Below, one piece after another: positions 45,916-57,163 of a stretch of DNA of 64,000 nucleotides. Below the pieces are notes generated by a model, which made no database searches, had not been told where the DNA came from, and saw nothing but the letters and a program-made list of their open reading frames with translations. The position numbers and the translations under genes were made by a program. The DNA lies in NCBI RefSeq assembly GCF_900497805.2, contig NW_020954702.1:5278103-5342102 (forward strand), written 5' to 3'. The DNA comes from Vombatus ursinus (Eukaryota > Chordata > Mammalia > Diprotodontia > Vombatidae). Each line of letters begins with the position of its first letter. The stretch's first letter is position 1.

Positions 45916-46528
45916 GTTGAAGTTACAGTTGGTTCAGGTGTGAAAGAATTCACCTGGACCTTCTCTGTAGCCATTGGTGATGAGTTCAGGGTGGATCCCA
46001 AGAATGTTGGGGTGCTACATGAAATGATGAGGAATAGATGTTCAGGTCCTAGTGTCCTGAAAGAATTCACTGTGACAGTCTCCCAAAGAAAGGCATTTAT
46101 TGGGGTGATGTACGCAAGTGGGCCTGCTCCCTGTGAGGCAGAGCCCCAGTGGGCTCTACTCCACGTAGGAGGCAGAGCATAAGCCACAGGCCCTGCTCTC
46201 CTAAGGGAGCCCAGCTGCCTCTGCTTCCTGTAGGAGGCAAAGGCTAGCTAGGTCAAAGATATGGTTTAAATACAATTTTACAGAATAGGGGGAAGGAGAA
46301 AGAGAATAGGAGGAGCAAGCATAGCTCCAAAATGCCTAGGGAGGGGAAGAGTTTTTCTGGAATTGAGGGTGCTTTGTGAAAGCACACAATGAAGTCCACA
46401 GTGGGGGCTTCAATGCAGAGTCCTCTTTGATCTCTTTTCTGGCTGGTCACATCCTGCGTCTTATGTCCTATCTCAGGTCCTGCTTGCTCTATCTGCCTCA
46501 AGCACTCTTTTTTACCTCATCATTGTCA
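45916..46528 (-). mobile_element. Solo LTR fossil of an endogenous retrovirus
   Basis: Minus strand holds a poly(A) signal in caataaatgcctttctttgg and a U5-like part to the left; candidate TG/CA ends are at the given limits, though 46005 is an alternative left end. No internal retroviral genes adjoin, so it looks like a solo LTR. 45726-45915 is unassigned. Confidence 0.5.
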
Positions 46529-46840
46529 CAAATTTTCAAATCATTTTGTAAATGGGGCAATAAATGACACGTTCCAGGCAATGATTTCCTTATGTACATT
46601 TCATTAAGCTAATTTTGCCTTTGGCTAGTACGAGGAGATCTAAGAGAAATCCTTTTTAACGATGTGTTTATGGCAAGATGAAGAGTTTTGGGTTTTTGGG
46701 TTTTTTTTTGCAAATGTAAAAAAAAAAGTCAAATAACCCCCAAGTCCAATTAAATGTATTTATGGTCTGAGAAAGGACTTGTAGGGGAGAGAGTTCTTCA
46801 GCTGCTCAAAGGGGTGAGATAATACAGTTTCTAGAGGCTG
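46529..46840. other. Unassigned spacer
   Basis: No gene or named repeat seen. Confidence 0.4.
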
Positions 46841-47100
46841 GGGACAACTAGGTGGTGCATTGACTAGAGAACTGTGCCTGGAGTCAGGAAGATCTGGGTT
46901 CAAATTTGACCTCAGACACTTACTAGCTGTGTAACCCTGGGCAAGTCACTTAATCCCTATTTGCCTCAGTTCCTCATCTGTAAAATGAGGACACACAGGA
47001 GAAGGAAATGGCAAACCACTCCACTATCTGTGCCAAGAAAATTCCATGGACAAGTTCACGAAGTCATGAAGAATCAGTTACACATGACCAAATGACAACA
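46841..47100 (+). repeat. Long MAR1-like SINE
   Basis: gacaactaggtggtgcattg, acttactagctgtgtaaccc, ggagaaggaaatggcaaacc and cacatgaccaaatgac. Confidence 0.92.
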
Positions 47101-47335
47101 TTACTATTAAGAGGAAATAGGTTTTATGCCATTTCAGTTTTTCCACTTATCTCAGTACACTTGCACAAGAGTATTTCCAGACTGCCATTTCCTGCAGGCT
47201 GGTTATGCACATACCCAAAGATCAAGCAAGGTTTAAGCATGGAGCCCATTTGGGTAACTTTGCACACCAGGATATAGCACGATTATAAATGAATCATTCA
47301 ACAAGTATTTAATTACCTACGATGAGGTTCCAGGA

Positions 47336-47590
47336 GAGGCAGGTAGGTGGCAGAGTGGATTGATCACTGCGTTTGGAACCAGACTCATGTTGCTGAGTTC
47401 AGATATGACTAACCTCAGACACTTACTAGTTGTATGACCTTGGGCAAGTCACTTAACCCTGTTTGCCTTAGTTCCTCATCTGTAAAATAAGGTGAAGGAA
47501 ATAGCAAACCACTCTAGTATCTCTGACAAAAAACCCCAAAATGGGGACATTGACAGTTGGACACGACTGAAAAAGACAACTCAACAACAA
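47336..47590 (+). repeat. Long MAR1-like SINE
   Basis: ggcaggtaggtggcagagtg, tgaccttgggcaagtcactt and cagttggacacgactgaaaa. Confidence 0.92.
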
Positions 47591-47945
47591 ATGTTAGAGA
47601 CACAGTAGTGTAAGGGAGTCACACGGTCAAATTTACACTTAAGTAAAATTACTTTGGAGCATAGGAGGCAGTGGTGAGAGACTAGAGGCAGGAAGAGCAA
47701 TTAAGAGGTTAATGGAATAATCTAGGTGAGAAATGATAAGGCCTAGAACTAAACTGGTAGCTCTGAGTGACAACAAAGGGTCCAAAACAAGAAATGCTAT
47801 GAAGATACAGAGGGAAATGTTTGGTTTGACTATTTGGGGTGAAGTAGAGTCCATGAAAATGTGAAGATTAGAAGTTTAGGATATTTGGAACGAGGGAGAG
47901 TGAGGAGTCCACGATGATGCTTTGTGGAACTGGAAAGATGGTGAA
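47591..47945 (-). repeat. L2 ORF2 fragment
   Basis: attactttggagcatagga, gaataatctaggtgagaaat and gtgaggagtccacgatgatg match reverse L2. Confidence 0.75.
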
Positions 47946-48827
47946 ACCTTGCAAAAACTGGGAAGTTTGTAATTCTGGGGTGCTTGGGCCAACCATCAAT
48001 TCCTTATGTCTGTGCCTTAACTTAGTTTTCAAATGTGTTGTCACCTATGTTTTACTGTATTTTTATTGTTTAAATATTCCCCATCACATCGTAATGAGGT
48101 TCCCCCGTCCCAGAGAAGCAGAGCAGGTCAGCCTCCTGGGGCAGAAGGGCCAGGCGGTGTGGGGGGAGCTGAGGCGAGGCAGGGGGGCGCCCCAGCCCCC
48201 CAGGAGCTCCTGGGGCGCTCAGGGTGGGAACGGGGGGGGGCTGCCCCGGGGCGGCCCCGCCGGCGCAGAGCCCGGTCCACACAGTTCCTTAAAACCAACT
48301 AATAAATTTCGGGGTCAGTGGGGTGGAGGGGTCCCGGAGGGATTCCAGGTCCGGGGCTTCGGGTCCGGGCCCCCCCTCCTTGAGACTCTTCACAACTTCA
48401 GCTCCTCTCGCAGGTAAAGGTACTCTCACTGCCTTCCTCCCAGGGAGTTCGGAAGCGCTTTGTTAGCCTCTGGTGGCGCCACAGGAATGTAAGCCGTCCA
48501 AGAAGCCCGGTTTTCACGAACTTTCCCAAAAGCGCCTCCGAAGCGCAAAGCAGAACAATCGGAACCAGAGACTTCCTCATTCTTGCTCTTGACTGCGAGG
48601 CAGCGGGAGAAACCAACGGCTGAAGTTTCGGGGGGTGGGAGGGCGAGGGAAGCGACGACGCCTCCGCTTCGGGTGAACACAGAGCACACAGCCCGTTAAT
48701 TCCTGCCTCGGCTTCTTCTCCCTCTGTCCTGTCCCTGGGAGCTTCTCCTGGGGCTTCTTGATTCTTCTCTGCAGCCCTCGCAACCTTTCCCCCCCTCACC
48801 CTCTTGGAGGCAATGGACCCGGCGGAT

Positions 48828-48833
48828 CACGTG
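48828..48833 (+). promoter_or_regulatory. CSTB: CACGTG E-box (TCACGTG, CLEAR-like) in the CSTB promoter
   Basis: E-box about 100 bp upstream of the CSTB ATG, in the context gatCACGTGgcg. It fits USF or MiT/TFE factors; no experiment is implied. Confidence 0.45.
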
Positions 48834-48928
48834 GCGGGACGGAGCTCGTGACCGCGTCCCCTCCCAGGTGTTGTCACTCGGTCCAGCTCTCGGTCCCTCA
48901 CTCCGTCTCTGCCGCCGGACTTGCAAGG

Positions 48929-48994
48929 ATGCTGTGCGGGGGAGTGTCGGCCGCCAAGCCGGCCACGGCCGAGACGCAGCAGATCGCGGACCAG
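48929..48994 (+). CDS. CSTB: CSTB exon 1 (coding part)
   Basis: Encodes [20 protein letters not shown] plus DQ and ends at a gtaaga donor in phase 0. Human begins MMCGAPSATQPATAETQHIA. Confidence 0.97.
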
Positions 48995-51900
48995 GTAAGA
49001 GCTGCGTCGGAGCCTGTGGGGCCTCGCTGCCCGGGAGGCACGGCCGCCGCCCGCCTGCCCCGCCTGCCACGCCTTCCCCTCCGTCCGTGGGAGGCTTTCG
49101 GGTGGGCAAGGCACCGCCGGGGTCTCTTCCGTCTCTGAATCTGAGACCCCTCCCGTAGGTAGGGACCAGAAAGAGCCCGACTCAGTGTTTACTGAGCGCC
49201 TACTGTGTGCGACCCTGGGAATCCCGAAAGGAGAAATGAAGCTTCCAGCTTTGTCTGTAGCAGCACCTTGTTCACGGGCCACACCTGGAACTCGGCTTTA
49301 GCGCTGGAAGCGACTCCGGAGTTAGCGTCCTCCGGGCCCGTCGTGCCCACAAAGTCCCCCAAGTCTAAGGGCAGCCTAAGCTGCAGTAACTTAAGTGTAA
49401 ATGCTTCAGACTTACAGAAAGCCTCATTCGAATGCTTATTAACTTAAATTTATGTTCACTTATTTTTGTGGGCGTCCGGTTATGCGTTGTGTGTGCGACC
49501 TTCTTTGGATTTCACTTTCTTAGACCGATGGATGATCGTCACATCCATCCCCTTGGGCTGTTTCTTGTATGTTCGAATCCAAACCTTGTTGGGGGAAGTC
49601 TTTATAAGACTAAGGTGAGAAATGAGGATTAATGAGCAGCAGATGATTAAAGTTTTTACAAAGTTCAGAAATCTAGGGTGATGTATATAGGTATGTATAT
49701 ATAAATAACACAATGAATGGGATTATAGTGTTATATGTAGCCCTTGAGTTTTGATAAGAAAAAATTAATATTTAAAAATTTAATTAACCTTTCAAATGTT
49801 TTTGGAAGTTTGTAGCTTTATTAAAACTTAAAACTCAGGCAGCTAGATGGCGCAGTGGATAAAGCACCTGCCCTGCAGTCAGGAGGACCAGAGTTCAAAT
49901 TCAGCCTCAGACCAAACACTAGACCCTTACTAGCTGTGTGATCCTGGGCAAGTCACTTAACCCCAATTGCCATAAAACAACAACAACTTAAAACTGCTCT
50001 AAGCTTTGGGACATGGTGTACTTGTTCCTTGGAAGGTGGGGTTCTTTGAAGGAAGAAGGAAGTAATCATTTTAAAGTTATGGCATTTAACTAGCGAAATG
50101 AGAGGCTACTCATCTTGACTCATAAACCAGAAGTTTCCAAGCTATTTTTGGTTCTTATGGGAAGTGTTAGTAATGACTAGATCTTAAGATAACTAGATTA
50201 CAGGGAATAACCATACAACTTCTGTAAAATAAAACTTACTAAAAGTCTTTTTTTTCTTCTCTTCTCTCACCAGTAGAGAACAGGAGAAAACACCATTGGT
50301 ATCACTGTTGTTTTCTTTTTTAAAATATATTTTTTGGTTCCTTCAGTCTTTACATCACGGTCATTTTCCACCTCCACTCTCTTGTGGCAAAGAAAAACCA
50401 TCAAAAGCATAATGACTGTACCTCACCATGTACACAAAAATCTGTTTTAGTAGTTCCCTTCATCTCTGTCATGAGGAAAAAAGCTTTATTCTTTGGGACC
50501 TTCTTTTCTTTGTTTTTTCTATTATTTTGAATTCAATTTCTTTGTGAAGACTTTTTTCACTTAATTGTTGTAGCCATTGTGTATATTCTTTTCTGCTTAT
50601 TTCACTCCACATCAGTTCATATATGTCTTGCCATGTTTCTCTGGATTCCTTGTCATTTTATGTTCTATAATTCACAAACCATCATTTTTTCTGCCATACC
50701 TCAGTTGATGGGCATGCACTTCTTTTCTAGCTCTTTGCAAAGAATACTGCTATGAATTTTGATTACAGACTGAACCTGCCTCTAACTTCTGGGTGGCCTG
50801 AGCAAAACAGAGCAGGCTAGAGACAGGAGAGTCTGGAATCAAACAGGGATGTATGTGCCAGGGCCCCACCCCTGGTGGGGGGGACCCAAGGTAGTAGGGT
50901 TGAACTTTGATTTATTTACTTGTGGCTCAACAAAGAGTCAAACAGTGTAGTGTAGTAATAGTGGTGAGGCAAGGTTGTCTACTGACAGAAAGTCTGTTCA
51001 TAGCAGGGCTTCATGTCTGGGCCTATTGGTGCTTGCTTGAGCTCAAAATCAGTTCTAGAAGGTGAGTGCAAAGGATTGTTGTTATGTCAAGCTCAGGGCA
51101 GAGCTTGTTTGCTGGGCCTTAACTCTGCAAAACAGGGTGTCTCCTAATAGTATCTTGACAATATTTTGGTATTTATTGGGACTTTGTTGCTATCTTTGAC
51201 TTCCCTGGTATATATGCTGGGTCAGAGGGAAGTTTTGTCCCTTTTCTTGCATAATTACCAAGTAGTATTCCAAACAGATAAACCACTTCCCATCTATCAA
51301 TATGTCTCTCTAACCATGACCATTAGATGTTTTCTAATATCTATTAGATATTAGATAATTAATTAAAATGTATGAAAATAGATAATTTCTAATTTGCATA
51401 GTGTAAATGAAACCTCAGAGCTGTTTTGATGTGCATTTCTCTTACATTTGGAACAAACATGGTGTCAAACTCAAATAGAAATGGGCCACTGAAGGGTGCA
51501 TTATGTATTTTTTTTAATCTGTTAACTAGTTTCTTACTACATTCTAGTAATTGTTATTGTCCACTGTAATACCTCTGGTGTAGTGGATCAGCCTGAAAGC
51601 CTTATTTTGAAAATATTTTGTTCATATATTTTGACCACTTATGTATTGAGGAATGGCTTTTAGTGTAATAAATTTTTATCCATTTTCTGTGACTTTTGAA
51701 TGTCAGACCTTTATTGGTGTTAATTGTGTAAAAGCTTTTTAAATTGTATATACTTAAAGTTGTCAATTTTCTCTTTTATGATCTGTATTCCTTGTTTGGT
51801 TAGGAATTCTCCCCCCACTAATCACAATTGTAAAAAATGCTCTTTCCTAGAGTTACCAGTTTTATTTTTAAGATATGTCACTACTCCACATACACTTAAA

Positions 51901-52996
51901 GGTTAAGATTAAGATGATTACTGTAATCGGCTCCAAATCTCGTCATCAGAACAATCATTATATACATTTATCACTTGGATTCAAGTTGTGTTTTTCCTTC
52001 TGTTCTAATTATTCATATACTTTTTTTGATTTGTTCTTTATTCCTCAGGTAAAGGCACAGCTTGAAGAGAAAGAAAATAGGAAGTTTCCAGTCTTTAAGA
52101 CTATGGAATTTAAAAGTCAAGTGGTTGCTGGAACAAACTACTTTATTAAGGTACCATGCAGAAGTACAGTGGTTCTCTAATCTGAAACTGTGTTACTTTA
52201 GGTGCCTTCATGAATACTTTTTAGTTAATTGTTTGTGGAGGACTCTAGTAAACTTTAAGGGGCAAGCAGAGGTGATGGTATTTTTTGTTTCATTAACTAA
52301 ATTAAATACTCCATAAGTACTAGACACCGAAAGCAACAAAAGCATTGAAGGAGGTGAGGAGAGAGAATTGGGACATAAACTAATCCTACCCCATGCAAAA
52401 AACCTGGGGGATGGAGAAGAGTTTTGAGGCAGGATGTGAAGATCAATCCTTGCCTTTGAAGCAAAGAAGTAAAAGGAAGAGTGGTGGGAATGATCCCTGC
52501 CCTTCAAACTCCCTCTCTCTCCCTCCCCCTAAAAAAAAAAAAAGTAGGAAAAATCTTGGGATTTTTCTAATTGTAAATTGGGTAATTTCTGATCCTCTGG
52601 TACCAATACAGTAACTAACCTGTAAATTACTGTCATGTACATCTTGTTTGTTTACTTTTATGTGTGGTGTTCAGCCATTTCAATTGTGTCCAACTCTTCA
52701 TGACCCCTTTAGAGGTCCTCTTGGCAAAGATACTGGAGATGTTTGCCATCTGCCTCATCACTTGTCTCTATACTAGTCATATAAAGTGAACCTTTTCTTA
52801 ATATTCAATCTAAATAGAATAAAATCTGTTGTTTAATCTACAACTGTTATTTATTTTTGCTTCTTAGGTTCATGTTGGTGAAGAGGAATTTATACATATT
52901 CGAGTGTTCGAAAGTCTCCCTCATGAAAACAAACCATTGGTTCTATCCAGTTATCAAACCAAGAAAACCAAGAATGATGAATTAGTCTATTTTTAA
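48929..52996 (+). CDS. CSTB: CSTB, cystatin B / stefin B (3 exons)
   Basis: Intracellular type 1 cystatin, a tight reversible inhibitor of the cysteine cathepsins B, H, L and S in cytosol and nucleus; no signal peptide and no disulfides, as in the family. Exons 48929-48994, 52049-52150 and 52868-52996, all phase 0, give 98 residues, exactly the human length. All three parts of the protease-binding wedge are present: an N-terminal Gly (MLCGG, Cys3 kept), the first hairpin loop QVVAG at 46-50, and the second loop Leu73-Pro74 (SLPHEN). The end NDELVYF matches human HDELTYF. It lies head to head with RRP1, as on human 21q22.3. Loss of CSTB causes progressive myoclonic epilepsy type 1 in humans. 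Confidence 0.98.
49216..49837. other. CSTB: CSTB intron 1, no clear feature
   Basis: A small L2 end (gtttactgagcgcctactgt, 49186-49215) precedes; otherwise nothing named. Confidence 0.45.
49838..49984 (+). repeat. tRNA/CORE-type marsupial SINE
   Basis: ggcagctagatggcgcagtg to ccccaattgcc plus A-rich tail; 11-bp target-site duplication aacttaaaact at 49825-49835 and 49985-49995. CSTB intron 1. Confidence 0.95.
50760..51160 (-). mobile_element. Solo LTR fossil (same family as 54129-54596)
   Basis: About 400 bp with TG/CA ends on the minus strand, inserted in L1. It shares aaggcccag, cctttgcactcacc and ctctagcctgctctg with the plus-strand copy at 54129. No internal genes. Confidence 0.65.
51464..51620 (-). 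mobile_element. hAT-type MITE (TGTCAAAC family) fragment in L1
   Basis: tggtgtcaaactcaaataga and atgggccactgaagg start, ending near acctctggtgtag. Confidence 0.55.
52049..52150 (+). CDS. CSTB: CSTB exon 2
   Basis: 102 nt encoding [20 protein letters not shown] and [14 protein letters not shown], with the inhibitory QVVAG loop. Acceptor attcctcag, donor gtacca. Confidence 0.98.
52151..52660. other. CSTB: CSTB intron 2, no clear feature
   Basis: No exon or named repeat before the SINE scrap. Confidence 0.4.
52662..52765 (-). repeat. Long MAR1-like SINE, partial
   Basis: caattgtgtccaactcttca and ttggcaaagatactggagat; 5' part of the SINE (on the minus strand) is missing. Confidence 0.8.
52868..52996 (+). 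CDS. CSTB: CSTB exon 3
   Basis: 129 nt encoding [42 protein letters not shown] and TAA. Acceptor cttcttag. Confidence 0.98.
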   Translation, partial: VHVGEEEFIHIRVFESLPHENKPLVLSSYQTKKTKNDELVYF

Positions 52997-53079
52997 TGCA
53001 CTATTTTGAATAGTGGCCCTTTGTTCTTTTATGTGGGTACATTAGATACATCATATGGGCAGGTATTAAAATTTGGGAC

Positions 53080-53085
53080 AATAAA
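53080..53085 (+). terminator. CSTB: CSTB poly(A) signal AATAAA
   Basis: Canonical hexamer 84 nt after the CSTB stop codon, in keeping with the short 3' UTR of CSTB. Confidence 0.85.
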
Positions 53086-53334
53086 AGAAATCTGATATTT
53101 AATAAGTAGCTTTCTGTTTTCTAACTCTGATATATGACCACAGATCATTTCATTATTCATCCATGATTTTCAAGTACACTGAACTTATGTAGCAATACAG
53201 CTAGGCCTTCTCTGGGCCTCAGTATCTATAGTTCAACCTTTCAGTTTGTAAAAGATTGATGATATCATTCCTTAGAAGAACATGCTGGAGACCTAATTTT
53301 TACCTTTTGGCTGGGGTGGTCATGAAGTTTATAG

Positions 53335-53495
53335 ATTTAGAGATAATCTAGTTAACCCCTTCATTTTCAAATGAGGAATCTGAGGCCTGGAGAAATTAAA
53401 CAACTTGAATAATTTCATACAGATAATAAGTAGCAGTATTCGGACTCATCTGGTTCTAAATCCAGTGCTCTTCCCACCAGGTCGCTGTGTGCTGA
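53335..53495 (-). repeat. MIR
   Basis: taaccccttcattttcaaat, gaggaatctgaggcctggag and ccagtgctcttcccacca. Confidence 0.7.
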
Positions 53496-53625
53496 TGTTT
53501 TAATCCAGCAGGTGGCCACCCTGCAGGGGACCTGCAAATCTCTTGGCATTAATTATATCCACACCTAATTGGTTTCTTTTAGTCGCCCACGTTGAAATTT
53601 TCATTTGTAACAGAGTAAGGCTTTT

Positions 53626-54110
53626 GTGGGCTGTAATTTGTGAATGACCACTTAATTCATCATCACTTTCCTGCTTGCTGAAATGCTGTGATAAGACTTT
53701 CCTTCTTTCCCTCTACCCCACAACCCGGCCCAGGCCCCTTCCCTTCTCTTGTACCATGGATTAGCAAAGTTGCTTCCTGTACATGATTGGCCCCAGCTTT
53801 GCTAACACGTCTTGTTAGCCACATAAGACATAAAAAGTTTTAGTCACACATAGTAGAGGCCACTTGGACGTGGTGGATTTCTGAAAACCACACAAGTCAC
53901 TATATCCTTCCTTATATTCTGTCCTGATGACCAGACATTTCTATATGGTCATGCAGTCAGAAGAACGAAGTGCCCTAGTATCTTTGTTGTATATTCCTGC
54001 TGTGTTAGGGCAAAGTAAACCTCCGTTTTCAAACTGTTCAATGACAAGTGCCTCATTTTGTTTCAGTATCAAACCCTAAACTCGGAGTGCTGGCATAAGA
54101 GCCACATCCA
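53626..54110 (+). mobile_element. Probable solo LTR fossil
   Basis: Candidate ends tgtgggctg and catccaaca, with gcaaagtaaacctcc late in the block where an LTR poly(A) signal would sit. Not related by eye to the next LTR. Confidence 0.35.
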
Positions 54111-54128
54111 ACAGATGGGCTAGTGGGT

Positions 54129-54596
54129 TGTCAAAATATTAGGAGAGACCCTGTTTCCAGAGCTAAGGCCCAGTAAGTAAGCTGTGTCCTAAGCTTGGCA
54201 TAACATCAGTCCTTTGCACTCACCCTCTGGCAAAATCATACAATTATCGTATTGCTCTGACCAGCACCAGGTGTTCTACAAACACTTGCTGTATCAGTGT
54301 TCCGGTCCTGAAGTCCTTCAATGAATCACACTTGTCTCATTGTTGGTGTTACCCCTCATTGTTAGGGCTGCAGTTCACTGTGTAGCCATTGGTATAAGTA
54401 TCAAGGTTTAGCTGCACTAAGGTGGATCTCCCCACTAAAAGTGGAGCCCTGGCATGTGTCTAATTTGGCTCCTTGCTTGCAAGTCATTTTCCAAACATTG
54501 AGATTAAACTTGGTTGATTCCTGACTCCTGTTTCTAGCCTGCTCTGTTTGACTCCAGCCATCCACAGGTTAGAGGCCAGTTTGGTCCAGTTTGACA
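54129..54596 (+). mobile_element. Solo LTR fossil (same family as 50760-51160)
   Basis: 468 bp from tgtcaaaatattagg to tccagtttgaca. Opposite in orientation to the copy in CSTB intron 1, so the two are not the ends of one provirus. Confidence 0.65.
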
Positions 54597-54884
54597 GAGT
54601 TTTGATATTTTCTCATTGGGTCTACCATGGTACTGTCAGGCAGCTATGATCTTATGCCCTTTGTGAGCATGGACCAAAACATACATTAAATAATGCTTAA
54701 AATCTCACGTACTAGTGGAAAAAGTCACGAAATTGCAACCTGCTTCTAGAGGATGACATCATCCCTGACAAATTGTCATATTGAATATATTTGAAATTCC
54801 ATTTATGGGTCTTTCTGCCTTCCCAGGAAACTAATTTATTAAGTTTTTCTTTATGCAAGGGAACATTTACTATCTGTAATTTCT

Positions 54885-55030
54885 ACCCATTGATAAAATG
54901 TAAGCTCTCTGAGGGAAAGGGTTGTCTCACTTCAATATTTGGTTGGGTTTTTTTTTTTGCTCACTTCAGTATTTGTATCTCCAAAGTTTAGCATAAAGTA
55001 CAGGCTTAATAAATCATCGATTGATTGATC
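54885..55030 (+). repeat. L2 3' end
   Basis: gtaagctctctgagggaaag and caggcttaataaatcatcga. 54597-54884 is unassigned. Confidence 0.75.
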
Positions 55031-55114
55031 CCAGTTCTGCCATCTAGGTCCAAACAAAATAAAGCTGTCTTCTACATGCCAGCCCTTCCAAGTATTTGAA
55101 GCCCCTCGATGCAT

Positions 55115-55300
55115 TGAATGCTGGACTTGAAATCAGGAAGACTCGGGTCCTCCTTCACTTATTAGCTGTAATTCTGGAAAAGTCATTTAACCTGCTTGTC
55201 TCATTTATAATAGCACCCACCTCCCAGGGTTGTTGTGAGGTCATATAAACTTTCAATGTAAAATGCTTTACAAATCTATATAAATGTTATCTATTATACC
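55115..55300 (+). repeat. MIR
   Basis: ggacttgaaatcaggaagac, aaagtcatttaacctgcttg and cagggttgttgtgaggtcat. Confidence 0.85.
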
Positions 55301-55339
55301 TTAATAATAAAGAGATCTAGACTTGGAGAAATTGGAGTA

Positions 55340-56455
55340 ATGTCTTTTTTTAAATTTAATAACAAAAGTATTTTCCCCCTTCCATTGAAAAAAGGAAAAT
55401 GAAAACAAAAAAACTTGTTAGAAATTCTTGCATTTGGCTATGTCCAATCATATGTCTGTCTCTTCACTTCTGTTGAGTCCATCACTTCTGTTAGGAGGTG
55501 GGTATCTTGCTTCATCATTATCTCTGGAATCATGGCTGGTCTAAGTTTTTCAAATTACTTGTCTTTACAGTGTGTAGTGTATTGTTTTAGCGTTGTATGA
55601 TTTATAGTGTTGTTTTAGTTCTCACTTCCCTCTGTCATAATTTTTGAAAATTGTCCCTTTCATCATTTAACCATATAGCATATTAATACATTAATATAAT
55701 TTGTTCAGCCATTCCCCAATTGATGGACATCTCCTAGGTTTTCTTTTCTAGTATAAAAAAAACTTAAGACATATTTTTGTGTATATGAGCTCTCTTTTGC
55801 TGGTTCCAAGGGTAGTTTAGTAATAACATTTAGGGCCAGATTGTTTCCAGAATGGCTGGTTCACAGCTCCACCAACAGTTCATACCAGCTAGCTTACAAC
55901 TTTTTCCGTATTTGTCATTTTCCATTTTTGTCATCTCTGCCAATATGATAGATGTGAAGTAAAACATTGGAGTTTTAATTTGCATTTCTGTATTAGTGAT
56001 TTGGAGCTGTTTTTATATGGCTGTTGATAATTTAGTACTTTGAAAACCACCTGTCCATATCTTTTGACTGTTTATGAACTGGAGAATGGATTTTCTTCTT
56101 ATAAATTTGTTCGGTTCCTTATGTATCTTGAAAATGAGACTCTTATCAGAGCAACTTGGCTGCAAAGACCTTTCCTCAGTTAATGGTTCCCTTCTAACTT
56201 TAGCTGGATTGGTATTTTTTATATAAGTAAAATTGTATACTTTATAATCTGATCCTAACTTGTTTGGTCATGAACTCTTCCTTTATCTGAGGTCTTAAAG
56301 TTAATTTTCTTTCTCTTCTGAATTATTTATAATGTCATTATGTCTAAAGCTTATCTTCATATACAGTATGAAATAAATGTTGGTGTCTGGCGTTTTTCTG
56401 CCATATTATCCAGTTTCCCTAGTAGTTTCTGTTAGAGAAGTGGGGTTTGTTTCTT
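55340..56455 (-). repeat. L1 3' UTR and ORF2 C-terminal part
   Basis: Reverse L1: attccccaattgatggacat, ccagaatggctggttcacag, cactccaccaa-like actccaccaacagtt and cctaacttgtttggtcatga. Confidence 0.85.
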
Positions 56456-56489
56456 TTTTTGGGGGATGAGCCATGTCTTTTTTAACACA

Positions 56490-56745
56490 TGTTTTGTGTC
56501 CCATGGCCAAGTCCCTTAAAACTCTGAGTTTCAGTGTCCTTTGTTAATTAAGATAATAATGCTTGTAGTATTATTAACTCAACCCTACTGCATAGTTATG
56601 AGAGTGAAATAAGTACACACACAAACACATACACATAATAACAATTATATTATGTACAGTAGAGAATATATAAATGTTTTGCAAACCACTTGAAAGTAAT
56701 ACATAAATGTAGCCATTATTACTTGTAAGTTATTATTTATTACTT
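56490..56745 (+). repeat. MIR
   Basis: gccaagtcccttaaaactct, gagtttcagtgtcctttg and gttttgcaaaccacttgaaa. 56746-56950 is unassigned. Confidence 0.65.
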
Positions 56746-57163
56746 GATATGTAGTCAAAAGAATAAAATACTTATCTGGATCTTGGTGGCTGGCTGCAAC
56801 TGATTCTTAATTCACATCATGGATGAAATGCACCACTTTGTCAATGCTATCTCTAAAATGTGCACAGAGCTGAACACAATCTGCTGCACTTTGTACTTGT
56901 CAAGCCCCGGCCATGGTATTAACATTTTTCTTTGCTGGACACTTTGTGGTTTGAAAAAATGATATTTTATTTTCCCCCAATTACATGTAAAAACAATTTT
57001 TAATTAAAGTTTTGAGTTCCAAATTCTATCCCTCCCTCTTTTCCCCTCTCCCTGAGAGGTAAGTAATCTCATACAGGTTATACATGGGCAATTGTGTAAA
57101 ATATTTCCATATTAATCATTTTGTGCAAGAAGACTACAACAAAATGGAATAAAGAGAGAAATA

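Larger units (their letters stand above)
48095..49165. promoter_or_regulatory. CSTB: CpG island upstream of and over CSTB exon 1
   Basis: CpG-dense block with two GC peaks, one at about 48100-48450 and one over 48600-49160 including the first exon. It holds the CSTB promoter. The open frames inside it on both strands are compositional and unlike any protein I know. Confidence 0.8.
50250..51870 (-). repeat. Old L1 3' UTR and ORF2, split by an LTR and a MITE
   Basis: L1 parts 50250-50759, 51161-51463 and 51621-51870 (cagttgatgggcatgcactt, ttgatgtgcatttctctta, gtcagacctttattggtgtt). Antisense to CSTB, intron 1. Confidence 0.75.

Noticed and set aside
47914-49282. Long open frames on both strands in the CSTB CpG island (up to 167 codons)
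   Set aside because: They overlap each other, have GC-driven Gly/Pro/Arg/Ser content and no known relatives; stops are simply rare in GC-rich sequence.
50760-54596. A provirus bounded by the two related LTRs
   Set aside because: They point in opposite directions and CSTB exons lie between, so they are separate solo LTRs.
53626-54596. Adjacent LTR-like blocks as one element with a tandem LTR
   Set aside because: The two blocks do not resemble each other by eye, and 18 bp of unrelated sequence separates them.
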